A stretch of DNA of 64,000 nt from an uncultured Clostridia bacterium (lineage in GTDB: Bacteria; Bacillota; Clostridia; Christensenellales; Borkfalkiaceae): positions 1 to 64,000 of the forward strand of contig CAKNQN010000003.1 of assembly GCA_930990665.1 (NCBI GenBank). Direction: 5' to 3'. Positions within the stretch are counted from its first letter, which is position 1. Every line of letters begins with the position of its first letter. The translations under genes and the position numbers were made by a program. Under the pieces are notes generated by a model. The model saw only the letters and a list, made by a program, of their open reading frames with translations, had not been told where the DNA came from and searched no databases. This document shows positions 24,377-33,395 of this stretch, in pieces.

Positions 24377-25666
24377 TCAGCCGTTCTGCGGGTTGGCGGC
24401 ATTTTCGGGAAGGACAGGACATTCGATGATGCCGCGGACGGGGGCGTAGCTGTCTCGGCGCAGGCGCCGGCGGTAAGTCTTGCCGCCGGTATGGATAAGG
24501 AGATAGCCCTCGCTCTTCACCCCCGCCTTGGGCGCGCGGAGCTCCCGCTCTTCCGATGCGCCCGCAACCTCCCGCCGCTCCGGCTCGGGGGGCGGTATGC
24601 TGCCCGTCACCACGCTTTCCCGTTCGTAGACGGTTCCCGAAAAGCGGCCGTAGATCTCGGCGGTGAGAGCTCCGCCGGACACGCGGCAGACGAGGTAGAT
24701 GCGGCCGCCCGTCTCGTTGCGGAAGCGCAGATCGCAGCCGCTGCCGCTGACCATCGCGTCGAACGAGGGCGGGACATAGCCGACGGCAAGGCTGTGGGGA
24801 TGATACTCGGTGATGCGCATTCCCGCAAGAAGAGCGGCATTGTAGATGGTGGTGCTCACCTGGCAGACGCCGCCGCCCACCCCTTCGGTAAATTCGCCCG
24901 AAAGGATGACGGGGGCGGGAAGATAGCCGTTTTTTTGCGAACGTTCGCCCGCCGCGGCATTGAAGGAAAACTCTTCGCCCGCCCCGACCGTGCCGCAGAC
25001 GCTGTTCGCCGCCAGCGCGATGTTGTGCGCGCGGTTGGCCGATTCGCGGTTGAAATAGGTGGTGAAGCGGGACAACAGCACGGCATTCTCTTTTGCCTCC
25101 CGCAAGGTGACGGGCGGGCAGACGCGATCGACTTCCGCCTCTACCTCACCCCCGCCCCCTTCCAGCGCCGCGCGGATCTGTTCGCGCAGCCGTGCGCCGT
25201 TGACACAGCGGCCGCAGACTTCGGGCAAAAAGCGCACAGGCTCTTCCGCATGCGGGTCGAAAACCGTGCGTGCGTTCTGACTGCGGACAAACAGATCGGC
25301 ACAGATGCCGCGCACGGCGCGCTCTTCCCCCGCAAGGCACAGGCGCTTTTGCAGCGTATGCTCCTTCCCCTTGCCTTTTGACGCCGAAAGGAGCACCGAA
25401 CGAAGATCGGTCGAATAATACAGATCGGGCGCGCGGAAAACATACGTTCTGTTTCCCGCGCGGACGGTGAGCGACTTTTGCGAAAGCTCGCGCGCTAGCT
25501 GCGCGTTGACGGCCGCGGCCGCCTCTCCGAGCGTCTTGCCGGAAACGTCGATCCCTTCGACGGCGCAGCCGCGTGGAAGGCGCGGCTGCGCGAACCCGCT
25601 CCCCGCAAAACAGATCAACAGCGCCGCCAGCCCCGCACATATGCTCTTCCAAAATCTCTTTGCCAT
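24377..25666 (-). CDS. VanW family protein
   Basis: This 429-aa protein has an N-terminal signal or anchor helix (about 5-25), a peptidoglycan-binding-like region (35-180) and a VanW domain (about 195-330) with GEEFSFN and GGGVCQVSTTIYNA. The C-terminal 80 residues are basic, with a GGKTYRR segment. VanW proteins are common surface proteins of Clostridia; their function is unproven and this one is not beside van resistance genes. GGGAG lies 8 nt before ATG 25666. Confidence 0.88.
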   Translation of the reverse strand: MAKRFWKSICAGLAALLICFAGSGFAQPRLPRGCAVEGIDVSGKTLGEAAAAVNAQLARELSQKSLTVRAGNRTYVFRAPDLYYSTDLRSVLLSASKGKGKEHTLQKRLCLAGEERAVRGICADLFVRSQNARTVFDPHAEEPVRFLPEVCGRCVNGARLREQIRAALEGGGGEVEAEVDRVCPPVTLREAKENAVLLSRFTTYFNRESANRAHNIALAANSVCGTVGAGEEFSFNAAAGERSQKNGYLPAPVILSGEFTEGVGGGVCQVSTTIYNAALLAGMRITEYHPHSLAVGYVPPSFDAMVSGSGCDLRFRNETGGRIYLVCRVSGGALTAEIYGRFSGTVYERESVVTGSIPPPEPERREVAGASEERELRAPKAGVKSEGYLLIHTGGKTYRRRLRRDSYAPVRGIIECPVLPENAANPQNG

Positions 25667-25843
25667 ATGCCACTCTCCCGTTTTTCAGTATGCCGAGAAA
25701 GCGCAGAATCATACCTTTTGCCGCGATATTGCACGAATTTTGACGAACGTATCCCGAAAACCGAAACAAAGCGCAAAAAAATACGGCCCGCAAAAGGGCC
25801 GCAGAAAAATTTTCCAAAGTTTTATTTGCCTTAAAATAGGTAT

Positions 25844-26329
25844 TCAGGGGCGGACCAGACGTTTGCACGTCCATTCCTGTACGCGGATCTCCACCGTTTC
25901 GGTGAGCGAGAGGGAATGCGGATGAAAGGGAACGTGCGCAAATGTTTCTCCCGTGTAGTGGGCCATGAGCACGCGCAGGGCGTGTTCGCGTTCGGCGTCC
26001 GTCTGCAGGATGCGCGCGACGCCCCAGCCGCAGATGCTCTCGTAATCGGTCGTGTAGCCGCAGGGCGCCACTCCCTTGTTGAAGATGCGGAGAAGATGCG
26101 CCGCCGAAAAGCCGACCTTTGGCGCGGCGCGGAGAAGATCGAGCTTTTTCCCCTCCCGCGCGCAGTGAAAATACAGGTACAGCACCCCGCCGCGCACTTC
26201 CGCCCCGAAATTCAGCGGCAATGCATAGGGCGCCTCCTCTTCCGCCAGGGCGAGCGTCATAAAATCACAGCGCAGCAATACCGCCAGTTTCTCGGCGGGG
26301 TCGGTCACTTCGCGGTCGGATTTTCGCAT
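25844..26329 (-). CDS. Pyridoxamine 5'-phosphate oxidase family (NimA-like) protein
   Basis: This 161-aa split-barrel flavoprotein matches Nim-type proteins: MTLALAEEEAPYALPLNFG, LYFHCAREGKKLDLL and the C-terminal HPHSLSLTETVEIRVQEWTCKR. Such proteins bind FMN or haem and some reduce nitroimidazoles; resistance is not implied here. GGAG precedes ATG 26329. It is probably transcribed alone. Confidence 0.85.
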   Translation of the reverse strand: MRKSDREVTDPAEKLAVLLRCDFMTLALAEEEAPYALPLNFGAEVRGGVLYLYFHCAREGKKLDLLRAAPKVGFSAAHLLRIFNKGVAPCGYTTDYESICGWGVARILQTDAEREHALRVLMAHYTGETFAHVPFHPHSLSLTETVEIRVQEWTCKRLVRP

Positions 26330-26635
26330 GTTTTCTCTCCTTTGTCCTCTCGGTCTGTCAAAATTTCAATGCGGCTTTTGCCGCCCCGCCCGCACGGCAT
26401 TGCAAAACAGCGCTTTTTGCGCACCCGCGCCGTATCTTTTGTGCGGCCTGTTTTTCAGCCTCCCCGTAGTGCGGCCTGATCTTTACACGTTGCGGGCGCA
26501 TTTTCAGCCGCCCCCCGCACGGGCGAAACCGCTCCGTTTGCGGGGAATCTTCCCACCCGTCCACTCTGCGAAGCCTTCGAATATCTCTGCCAAAAATGAG
26601 ATTTCCGCAAAAAATGCGCAGAAAAGTTCAAAAAA
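26330..26635. other. Intergenic region cysteine desulfurase / NimA-like
   Basis: In this 306-bp gap I see no gene and no clear terminator. It is GC-rich with short direct repeats of TGTGCGGCCTG/TAGTGCGGCCTG type near 26440-26480. Confidence 0.4.
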
Positions 26636-27769
26636 TCATTTTGTGCGCAGGCGGGCGACGCAATCTCTGACGGCGGAGACGGCAAAAAGGGCGTCTTCCT
26701 CCGAAGAATCTTTGCCGAAAGTGAAGCGAACCCCGCGGGAAAGGGAGCGGGGACGGCCCATGGCCAGGAGAACATGGCTCGGCTCATGCGAACCGGAAGA
26801 GCACGCCGCGCCTGCCGAGGCCTGTACGCCCGCAAGATCGAGAAGGGGAAGGAGCGCCTCGGCGGGGGCGCCTTCAAAGGTGAAATGGGCGTTACCGGGA
26901 AGGCGGTCTTCCGGATGGCCGCCGAGAACGGAACCGGGGACCTCGCGCAGGATCCCTTCCACAAACAGATCGCGCACGCGGGAGATGTGCGCATTGCGCT
27001 CTTCCCGTTCCGCACAGGCGAGGCGGAAGGCCTCCGCCATGCCCACGACGCCGGGCACGTTGACCGTGCCGCCGCGCATTCCGCGTTCCTGCTGTCCGCC
27101 CGAAATCAGCTTGGCCATGGGCGTTCCGCCGCGGATGTACAGCGCGCCCACCCCTTTCGGGCCGTAAAACTTATGCGCAGAAAGGGACAGAAGGTCTGCC
27201 CCCAGCTTTCGCACGTTCAGTTCCATGCATCCGGCTGCCTGGACGGCGTCGGTGAAAAACAGCGCGCCCCTTTCATGGGCGATCTCCGCCACCTGCGCGA
27301 CCGGCTGCACCGTTCCCACTTCGTTGTTGGCCGCCATGAACGCGACGAGCGCGGTATCTCCGCGCACGAGCGAGGAGAGCGCGGGAAGGTCGGCCTTACC
27401 TTGGGCGTCGACGGGGGCATAGGATACCGCATATCCCTCCCCCGCAAGCATCTCTGCCGCGCCCAGCACGGCATGATGCTCCGTCGCCCCGACGACAATG
27501 TGCTTGCCGTCAGCGGCGTGCGCCGCTCCCCGCATCGCCCAGTTATCCGCCTCCGTGCCGCCGGACGTGAAATAAATTTCCGATGCGGACGCTCCCAGAA
27601 GGGCCGCCACCACGTCGCGCGCATCGTCTACCGCGGCAACGGCGCGGCGGCCGCAGGCATGCAGGGAATCGGGATTGCCGAAATTTTCCGAAAAATACGG
27701 CAGCATTTTTTTAAGCACGCGGGGATCGACCAGCGTGGTCGCCGCGTGATCGAGATAGACCGATCGCAT
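26636..27769 (-). CDS. Cysteine desulfurase (NifS/IscS family)
   Basis: This 377-aa PLP enzyme takes sulfur from cysteine for Fe-S clusters or thiolation. It starts YLDHAATT, carries the PLP lysine in SLSAHKFYGPKG and the persulfide cysteine in ASAGAACSSGSHEPSHVL, and includes ATEHHAVL. The short active-site loop with ACSSG fits the NifS/IscS group. It lies 9 bp downstream of an Rrf2 regulator in the same transcript, so iron-sulfur or cysteine status probably controls it. No IscU gene follows within the window. Confidence 0.93.
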   Translation of the reverse strand: MRSVYLDHAATTLVDPRVLKKMLPYFSENFGNPDSLHACGRRAVAAVDDARDVVAALLGASASEIYFTSGGTEADNWAMRGAAHAADGKHIVVGATEHHAVLGAAEMLAGEGYAVSYAPVDAQGKADLPALSSLVRGDTALVAFMAANNEVGTVQPVAQVAEIAHERGALFFTDAVQAAGCMELNVRKLGADLLSLSAHKFYGPKGVGALYIRGGTPMAKLISGGQQERGMRGGTVNVPGVVGMAEAFRLACAEREERNAHISRVRDLFVEGILREVPGSVLGGHPEDRLPGNAHFTFEGAPAEALLPLLDLAGVQASAGAACSSGSHEPSHVLLAMGRPRSLSRGVRFTFGKDSSEEDALFAVSAVRDCVARLRTK

Positions 27770-27778
27770 GGCTTCCCC

Positions 27779-28219
27779 TCAGTATGCCGCCCGCCGTTCC
27801 TCTGCGTTCGGGCGACATATGCGCACTTCACAGCAGTCGTCCAGCATGGATTGCAGAGTCATCGAATCGAGCACTTCGTTGATACCGGCATACAGCCGCC
27901 TCCATACTTCTCCCGCCGCACACTTTTCGCACGTCGACGTGATGCAGTCGGCAAATTCCATGTTGTCTTCCAACGCGCGCGCGATGTCCCCCACCGTGAT
28001 CTCGCGCGGAGGCCGGGTCAGCTTGTATCCGCCCGTGACACCCCGCTCCGCCGCAACGATCCCCCGCCGCGCCAGAAGCCGCATGATCTTTTCAATGTAT
28101 TTGCCCGATACCGCGATGTCCTTTTCCAGCGATGACGCACTCACACACCCGTTCGGATACCGCTGCGCTAAAATGTAACAGGCCTTCAGCCCGTATTGCG
28201 ATTTGGATGACAGCCGCAT
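27779..28219 (-). CDS. Rrf2 family (IscR-like) regulator
   Basis: This 146-aa winged-helix regulator starts MRLSSKSQYGLKACYILA, the usual Rrf2 start, and has three cysteines (Cys92, Cys97, Cys100) placed like the Fe-S ligands of IscR. ATG 28219 has GGAG 7 nt upstream. It precedes a cysteine desulfurase by 9 bp, the classic iscR-iscS layout, and a palindrome overlaps its transcription start, pointing to autoregulation by an Fe-S or cysteine signal. Confidence 0.92.
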   Translation of the reverse strand: MRLSSKSQYGLKACYILAQRYPNGCVSASSLEKDIAVSGKYIEKIMRLLARRGIVAAERGVTGGYKLTRPPREITVGDIARALEDNMEFADCITSTCEKCAAGEVWRRLYAGINEVLDSMTLQSMLDDCCEVRICRPNAEERRAAY

Positions 28220-28273
28220 TCCTCCGCTCCTTCCGCCCGCCGCTTTTTGCCGTACGGGCATTTTTTCAAATTG

Positions 28274-28322
28274 CTACTTTTTTAGTAGTAATTATTATAG
28301 CATGCTTTCAAACGCGCGTCAA
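28274..28322 (-). promoter_or_regulatory. Rrf2-desulfurase promoter and operator
   Basis: TTGACG (28317-28322), a 17-bp spacer and TATAAT (28294-28299). The inverted repeat CTACT-N5-AGTAG (28274-28288) covers the predicted start of transcription and is a likely Rrf2 operator. Confidence 0.7.
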
Positions 28323-28348
28323 CTGTTTGAAAAGTTTTCCGAAAAAAA

Positions 28349-28368
28349 CGTGCGCCGAAAGGCGCACG
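28349..28368 (-). terminator. Terminator of alpha/beta hydrolase gene
   Basis: An 8-bp stem CGTGCGCC/GGCGCACG with a 4-nt loop is followed by seven T on the minus strand. Confidence 0.8.
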
Positions 28369-28394
28369 AAAAAGGGGAAAATCATGTCAGATAC

Positions 28395-28477
28395 AGAGGC
28401 GAGCTCCATTTTGTGCCGTCTGGCGCACGAAAAAGAGTCAAACCGTATAGAGAGGCGAGCTCCATTTTGTGCCGTCT
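28395..28477. repeat. Duplicated 3' end of hydrolase gene, 56-bp period
   Basis: A 27-bp sequence is identical at 28395-28421 and 28451-28477. The second copy encodes the last residues DGTKWSSPL of the hydrolase; the first lies past its stop. GGCGCACGAAAAAG precedes both copies (28361 and 28422). Confidence 0.8.
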
Positions 28478-29535
28478 TTGGAAAGGGCGGCTATAAAATA
28501 CGCGCGGCAGCCGGCAGGAAGGCGCACGCTTTTCCCGTTCAACGGGAATTCATCCCAGTCGGGAGGGGGAAGAAGGGAAGGATCCGCGCTAGTACAGACG
28601 AGAGAGAGCGCGTCGCCGCGGCGGGCGCCGCGGACGGAAATTTCCCCGTCCCTGCAGACCGCCTGCAGGCGGGAAGGAAGGCGGCCGCTGAGGACGCTGC
28701 TGCAAAACAGAGCCGACTCCGGCTCTTCAAAACCGTAGATATTGGCGTGCGGAAAACTCTTGCGCAGGGAGTAAAAGGCGGGCACGCGGAGAGCCGCAGC
28801 GGTGCGGCGCCTGTTTTCCATGGAAAAGGCCTGGTCATCTGCTCCTGCCGTAAAAAAGACGGGCGCCGTGATCTCCGCGAGACAGGACTGCGGATCTGCC
28901 TGTTCAAAGCGGAGCCGTTCTTCGGGGGAAAGGGAAGCTGTCTGAACGGCACCCCAACCGCTCTGCCAGGCATAGGCGGAGGAATAGATGATGCTCACCG
29001 CTTTCAGGCGACGCTCTTTGGCCGCAAAGAGGAGATTCAGCCAACCGCCCCAGGAAAGGCCGCAGGAGCAGAGCTTATCCGCATTCACTTCGGGCAGAGA
29101 GCAAAGCACGTCGGCCGCGCGCATGGCGGAAAGCACACTGAAATACGCCCAGGGATGGGGTCCGCGCACGTTTGTGCCGTAGCCGTGCGGCCCTCCGTTC
29201 GGGTTGGGCACGTCGCGGCGGGCCGTGCTCTGCGCACAGAATCCGTTCAGATCGGGCGCAATGGCGGCAAAACCCCGCTTCGCCCACATGCGCGCAACTT
29301 CATAATACGCCATGCCGTTCCCCCCGTGCAACAGAACGACGGCGGGATACCCGCCCTGCGGGGGCGGGCTCTGCGGCAGGGCAAGATAGGAAAATATGCG
29401 GTAGGCGGCATCTTTTGCCGGCAAATCGTAGTACAGGGCACGGACGCCGCGGTAGATCTCCCCCGTCGGTACATATTCGATCACCGGCGCGGAATGAACA
29501 CGGTTTTCAGTAAGATATTCTGTCAGAGTCTGCAT
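28438..29535 (-). CDS. Alpha/beta hydrolase (acetylxylan esterase / DLH-like)
   Basis: This 365-aa protein has the alpha/beta hydrolase hallmarks: an oxyanion strand VVLLHGGNGM near 66-75, a nucleophile elbow CGLSWGG and late acidic and His residues (GADDQAF; SFPHANIYG). The size and layout suggest a carbohydrate esterase or dienelactone-hydrolase-like enzyme. No signal peptide is present. It lies downstream of the RpiB-like gene but beyond a terminator, so it is likely a separate unit. Its 3' end is duplicated downstream. Confidence 0.8.
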   Translation of the reverse strand: MQTLTEYLTENRVHSAPVIEYVPTGEIYRGVRALYYDLPAKDAAYRIFSYLALPQSPPPQGGYPAVVLLHGGNGMAYYEVARMWAKRGFAAIAPDLNGFCAQSTARRDVPNPNGGPHGYGTNVRGPHPWAYFSVLSAMRAADVLCSLPEVNADKLCSCGLSWGGWLNLLFAAKERRLKAVSIIYSSAYAWQSGWGAVQTASLSPEERLRFEQADPQSCLAEITAPVFFTAGADDQAFSMENRRRTAAALRVPAFYSLRKSFPHANIYGFEEPESALFCSSVLSGRLPSRLQAVCRDGEISVRGARRGDALSLVCTSADPSLLPPPDWDEFPLNGKSVRLPAGCRAYFIAALSKDGTKWSSPLYTV

Positions 29536-29555
29536 CAGATTTCCCTCGAAAAAGC

Positions 29556-29583
29556 GGGGGCCGCCGCAAATGCGGCGGCCCCC
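29556..29583 (-). terminator. Terminator after RpiB/LacAB gene
   Basis: A 13-bp GC-rich stem (GGGGGCCGCCGCA and complement) is followed by CTTTTT on the minus strand. Confidence 0.8.
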
Positions 29584-29643
29584 GGAACAGAAGGTTTATC
29601 CGGCCTCAGCGGTATCCCTCAGATATTTGAAGGACGGCCGAAA

Positions 29644-30216
29644 TCAGTCGGGTTTTTCTTCCAGCTGGAGCGGATAGTCACCCAGGTGTTTGACTTTGAA
29701 ACCGTTCTTTTTATAGGTCTCGTAGTCGAACGCTTCCAGCTCGTCGATGGCGAGTTTATGGAATTCGTAGAAGTTTTTCCACCACTCGTAGCCGCTGCCG
29801 AGTTCGGCGTTGAGGTAGGCATCGGCGATGTCACAGCCCATCTGCGGCGCGACATAGAAGGCGCCCATAGCCAAAACATTGACGCCGTTGCCCGTGATGG
29901 CGCGCAGCGCCGCCGGAACGCTCTCCACGACCCCGGCATGCACGTGCGGGCATTTGCTCGCCGCAATGTGAATGCCCATGCCCGTGCCGCAGAACGCGAG
30001 CGCGCGCTCGTATTCGCCCTCGGCGATCTTGGCACCGATGCGCAGCCCGATGCGGTGGAACATGTTCTCCGTGTCGTTCGGATCGCTGTCCGCCGTCACG
30101 CCGACATCCTCGATCTTCCAGCCCTTCCTCTTCAGGTGCGCCACGACCGCCTCTTTGAGCGGATACCCCGCAAAGTCAGCCCCGACGACGAGATATTTGT
30201 CTTTCACCTTCTTCAT
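29644..30216 (-). CDS. RpiB/LacA/LacB family sugar-phosphate isomerase
   Basis: This 190-aa protein belongs to the RpiB/LacAB family: VVGADFAGYPLKE near the start, and the CGTGMGIHIAASKCPHVHA anion-binding loop with the active Cys. Members interconvert ribose-5-P/ribulose-5-P, allose-6-P/allulose-6-P or galactose-6-P/tagatose-6-P. The extended C-terminus (about 40 residues beyond ordinary RpiB) sets it apart. Its place after an aldolase-kinase-deaminase set suggests a hexose-phosphate substrate. It has a separate 410-bp upstream region. Confidence 0.85.
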   Translation of the reverse strand: MKKVKDKYLVVGADFAGYPLKEAVVAHLKRKGWKIEDVGVTADSDPNDTENMFHRIGLRIGAKIAEGEYERALAFCGTGMGIHIAASKCPHVHAGVVESVPAALRAITGNGVNVLAMGAFYVAPQMGCDIADAYLNAELGSGYEWWKNFYEFHKLAIDELEAFDYETYKKNGFKVKHLGDYPLQLEEKPD

Positions 30217-30400
30217 TGCAGTGTCCTCCTTGTGTTTCGGAAAAATTCCGGATTTTTACATCTTTGCATCCTCCGCATAGCGAAGGGCGGCAAAACCTCG
30301 CGCCTTGCCGCCCTTTATTATACTACAAATTTACCGCCCCTTTCAAGCAGTTCACAAAATTTTTTCGTGAAAAATTTCTCTCTTTCCCCGCCGAATATCC

Positions 30401-30506
30401 TTATTTTCCGATCCGGTAGCCGCCCGAAAACCGCATTTTCCGATACAGCGATCGTCCGAATCCTGCATTTTCCGATACGGCGATCGTCCGAATCCTGCAT
30501 TTTCCG
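30401..30506. repeat. Tandem repeat, 32-bp period, about 3.3 copies
   Basis: Units start at 30401 (degenerate), 30433, 30465 and 30497 (partial); the two central units differ at one base (GATACA/GATACG) and contain GCGATCGTCCG. It lies in the 410-bp gap upstream of the RpiB-like gene. No ORF is supported here. Confidence 0.8.
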
Positions 30507-30583
30507 CGGCTAAGGCCGCCGATCGGAGGCTCTTTTGCAAAAACACAAACAGCCTCCCCGGGCGTACATCTCCCCATAAAAAA

Positions 30584-30619
30584 TGCGCCCGAAGGCGGCA
30601 AAAGCCGCCTTCGGGCGCA
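30584..30619 (-). terminator. Terminator of the PIG-L-NagB-PfkB-aldolase operon
   Basis: A perfect 16-bp stem (TGCGCCCGAAGGCGGC and complement, loop AAAA) is followed by six T on the minus strand, just past the aldolase stop. Confidence 0.88.
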
Positions 30620-30626
30620 GAAATCA

Positions 30627-31463
30627 TTATGCTTTGTTGGCTGAACCGAAGATAGCGATCTTTTCCTCGACCGCCTTGCGGATGTATTCCACCTTTTTAT
30701 TGCGGATCTCGAGGTAATCCTGGCCCGCCTGCAGGCCTTCCTGCATTGCGCGGACGCCGGCGAGTTCGAGGTCGGTGAAGATGTTCACCTTGGCGACGCC
30801 GTTGCGGATGGAGTTTTTGAAATCCTCTTCCGAAAGGCCGCTGCCGCCGTGCAGGACGAGGGGAACGCTGACCGCCTTGTGGATCTCCCCGAGACGCGTC
30901 AGGTTGAGCTTGGGTTTGCTCTTATAGACGCCGTGCGCCGTGCCGAAAGAGACAGCGAGCGCATCCACGCCCGTCGCGCCGTAATAGGCGAGCGCCTCGT
31001 CGACGGTGGTGTACATATCTTCGGCGAGGTTGTCGCCGCTGGCGGCCTGTCCCACATGGCCGATCTCCCCTTCCACGGTGGCTCCGAACGCGTGCGCGAT
31101 GCGGACGACCTCGCGCGTTTCGGCGATATTCTCTTCGTAAGGTTTTGTCGAACCGTCGAACATGACGGAGGTGAAGCCCAGTTTGAGCGCCTCCATGCAC
31201 CTTTCGAAGGTGAGGCCGTGGTCATAATGCACCACGACGGGCACTTTGGCGCGCTTGGCTGCCGCCACGACCGCGGGCGCGATGAGTTTGAGTTCGCCGT
31301 ACGGCAAAAGCACTTCCGCCGTTCCGACGATGACGGGCGCGCGCATCTCTTCCGCCGCGTCGATCACCGCCTGCAGCATGTCGGTATCGGTGGTGTTGAA
31401 CAGCCCGACCGCATAGTTGCCTTTCTGCGCCGCAGACAAAACTTCCTGTAAATTTACAAGCAT
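30627..31463 (-). CDS. Class II ketose-bisphosphate aldolase
   Basis: This 278-aa zinc aldolase splits a ketose-1,6-bisphosphate (fructose- or tagatose-type) into DHAP and glyceraldehyde-3-P. Zinc and catalytic motifs are present: VVHYDHG, a VEGEIGHVG strand, SFGTAHGVYK, LHGGSGL and KVNIFTDLE. It overlaps the PfkB kinase gene by 10 bp and ends in a strong terminator, which makes it the last gene of the sugar operon. GatY/KbaY/FbaA cannot be told apart from sequence alone. Confidence 0.9.
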   Translation of the reverse strand: MLVNLQEVLSAAQKGNYAVGLFNTTDTDMLQAVIDAAEEMRAPVIVGTAEVLLPYGELKLIAPAVVAAAKRAKVPVVVHYDHGLTFERCMEALKLGFTSVMFDGSTKPYEENIAETREVVRIAHAFGATVEGEIGHVGQAASGDNLAEDMYTTVDEALAYYGATGVDALAVSFGTAHGVYKSKPKLNLTRLGEIHKAVSVPLVLHGGSGLSEEDFKNSIRNGVAKVNIFTDLELAGVRAMQEGLQAGQDYLEIRNKKVEYIRKAVEEKIAIFGSANKA

Positions 31464-32422
31464 ATTTTTTTCCTCTCGAATTTTTTACAAAGCGCAACCG
31501 CTTCCTCGGCGCTGCGCATGCCGCTGACCGCGTCTGCCGCGCCCAGTGCCGCCACCGCCGCCGCCGAACCGAAGGACAGGATCGCCTCGTCGCTCTCCCC
31601 CGCACAGATGCCCAGCAGACAGCCGGCGCAGAAGGCGTCTCCCGCGCCCGTGGTGCCCTGTATGTAGCCCGCCGGGAGTTCATAGGACGAAACCGCCGTG
31701 AATCCGCGCTCCGAAAGGCAGACGGAAACGTCCGGTTTATGGATGATCACCCGCCCTTTGACGCCCAGCGCGCGCAGCTTTTCGGCGATGGCGCGGAGAT
31801 TCTCGTCCAGAGGCGGAATGCCCGCCAGGCCGCCCGCCTCCGTCTCGTTGACGATCAAGTCGTCAATGTAAGGCAGGCAGGGCAAGACCTTGAAATAGGC
31901 CCCCGCGTTGTTGCTGACAAGGTCGGCCGAGGTGCGGATACCCTGCCCGCGCGCATCGCGCAAAAGGCGCAGGCCGTCGCCCGCGTCGATTTTGTCCAGC
32001 AGCAGAAAGTATCCCAGATGCAGCATGGACACGGGGAGCGCGGAAAGATCCACGTCCTCTCTGCAAAAATCGGCACTGGCGCCCGCGTAGGTGAAAAAGG
32101 TGCGCTGGCCGCCCGCAACGCTCATGACTTCGGAAAAACTGGTGCGGGAAGAGGGATCCGCGCGCAAAAAACGCACGTCGACGCCGCGGCGGGAAAGCTC
32201 CTCATGCACGAAGGCGCCGTCTTCATCCTGCCCCGTGCGCCCCACGGCATAGACGGCCGTGGAGGGCGAAAGGGTCTTGAGGTCGATCGCGACGTTCGGC
32301 ACACAGCCGCCCACCGCGCGCTGAAGCCCGGTGATCTCCGTCAGTTCTCCCGCCATAGGATACCGCGCGATCTCGTTGATCTTGTCGACGAGCACGGTGC
32401 CCGCCACTGCGATGCCCGGCAT
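31454..32422 (-). CDS. PfkB family sugar kinase
   Basis: This 322-aa ribokinase-family enzyme has the GG-rich N-terminal motif (AVGGCVPNVAIDL) and the C-terminal signature GTTGAGDAFCAG with the catalytic Asp. Between a NagB-like enzyme and a class II aldolase it most likely phosphorylates a ketose-6-phosphate or similar at C1. ATG 32422 follows the NagB-like stop by one base (TGACATG), indicating translational coupling; it overlaps the aldolase by 10 bp. Confidence 0.9.
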   Translation of the reverse strand: MPGIAVAGTVLVDKINEIARYPMAGELTEITGLQRAVGGCVPNVAIDLKTLSPSTAVYAVGRTGQDEDGAFVHEELSRRGVDVRFLRADPSSRTSFSEVMSVAGGQRTFFTYAGASADFCREDVDLSALPVSMLHLGYFLLLDKIDAGDGLRLLRDARGQGIRTSADLVSNNAGAYFKVLPCLPYIDDLIVNETEAGGLAGIPPLDENLRAIAEKLRALGVKGRVIIHKPDVSVCLSERGFTAVSSYELPAGYIQGTTGAGDAFCAGCLLGICAGESDEAILSFGSAAAVAALGAADAVSGMRSAEEAVALCKKFERKKICL

Positions 32423-32423
32423 G

Positions 32424-33368
32424 TCAGTTCATATCGGGGCAGAGAGGCCCCGCGAGCTCCTTCACAAAGAAGAGTTTGCCGGGAAGGGTGGGAATGTAGC
32501 TGGATGTGACAAACCGCGTAGGCCCGTAGCGCAGCGTCATCCACAGGCTCATGCCCTGCCACTGCATGCCGCGGTTGAAGGCGCCGTCTGCCCCGCCGAT
32601 GGCGTAGTCCGCCGCAAACATGAGCGCCGGCCCGACCGTGTTGGCGCGGCAGGGCACAAGGCTGGTGCGGCTCTTGAAACTGGTGATCGCGTTCTGCTCG
32701 ACGGTGAGCGGGTGCAATTTCGCACCGATGCGATAGGGCTGTTTTTTCCACTCCTCGTCCGATGCGAACTCGCTGCCAAAGTGCGGCTCCCAGAAGGCGA
32801 TGTGGCACATGCGCCCGATGCCGTAGACGAGCACCAGCTTCGCACCCTCCTTTTTGAGTGCGGCGATCTTTTCGGGATAGGTGGGAAGGTTGTCCTTCGT
32901 GGCAAAATTCCGATGGGATACCGGCACGGTCAGCTCGCCGAGCGGGTTGTAAAAGGCCTGCTCCATCGCGTTCTGGAAAGATGCCTCGCCCGTGATCGTG
33001 TTGCCTTCGCCGTCCGCCCATTCGTCCATGTTAAAGCACCATACGTTTTCACAGGAAATGTTCCACTCTTTGAGGAAATACACCGCCCATTTGTACATGC
33101 CCATCGGCCCTACAGGCAGAATGAAGGCAAGTTTGCGTCCCTCGTCGGCGGCCTTTTTGATCTCCATAGCGATCTCGTGGCCCATTTTGACCTCGAACTC
33201 GTCCAGGTTATCGCACTGCACGGGCTTAAAATCCTTGTTCCAGAATTTCTGCGGCTGGCAAACCGTTTCGGGCGCGTTCGCACAGCAGGCATCGATCTTT
33301 TCAAAATCCCAGCCTTCCGGATAAAACCCTTCCAGAAGGCTTCCTTTTACCGTAGAATTGAAATCCAT
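32424..33368 (-). CDS. NagB-like amino-sugar phosphate isomerase/deaminase
   Basis: This 314-aa protein resembles the glucosamine-6-phosphate deaminase/isomerase family: a [11 protein letters not shown] phosphate-binding loop, a [13 protein letters not shown] motif (the NagB FNMDEY equivalent) and [13 protein letters not shown]. It is longer than standard NagB (about 240-270 aa) and belongs to a divergent branch, so an unusual amino sugar is possible. ATG 33368 has GGAGG 10 nt upstream. Order in the operon: PIG-L deacetylase, NagB-like, PfkB, aldolase. Confidence 0.8.
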   Translation of the reverse strand: MDFNSTVKGSLLEGFYPEGWDFEKIDACCANAPETVCQPQKFWNKDFKPVQCDNLDEFEVKMGHEIAMEIKKAADEGRKLAFILPVGPMGMYKWAVYFLKEWNISCENVWCFNMDEWADGEGNTITGEASFQNAMEQAFYNPLGELTVPVSHRNFATKDNLPTYPEKIAALKKEGAKLVLVYGIGRMCHIAFWEPHFGSEFASDEEWKKQPYRIGAKLHPLTVEQNAITSFKSRTSLVPCRANTVGPALMFAADYAIGGADGAFNRGMQWQGMSLWMTLRYGPTRFVTSSYIPTLPGKLFFVKELAGPLCPDMN

Positions 33369-33395
33369 TTTTTTATATCCTCCAAAAAAATTTAA

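Noticed and set aside
24377..25666. Vancomycin resistance cluster at the VanW gene
   Set aside because: No vanA/vanH/vanX-type genes are nearby; VanW proteins are common in Clostridia without resistance.
30401..30506. 32-bp repeats considered as CRISPR or replication iterons
   Set aside because: There are no spacers and no replication gene nearby; GATCG content alone is not evidence of an origin.
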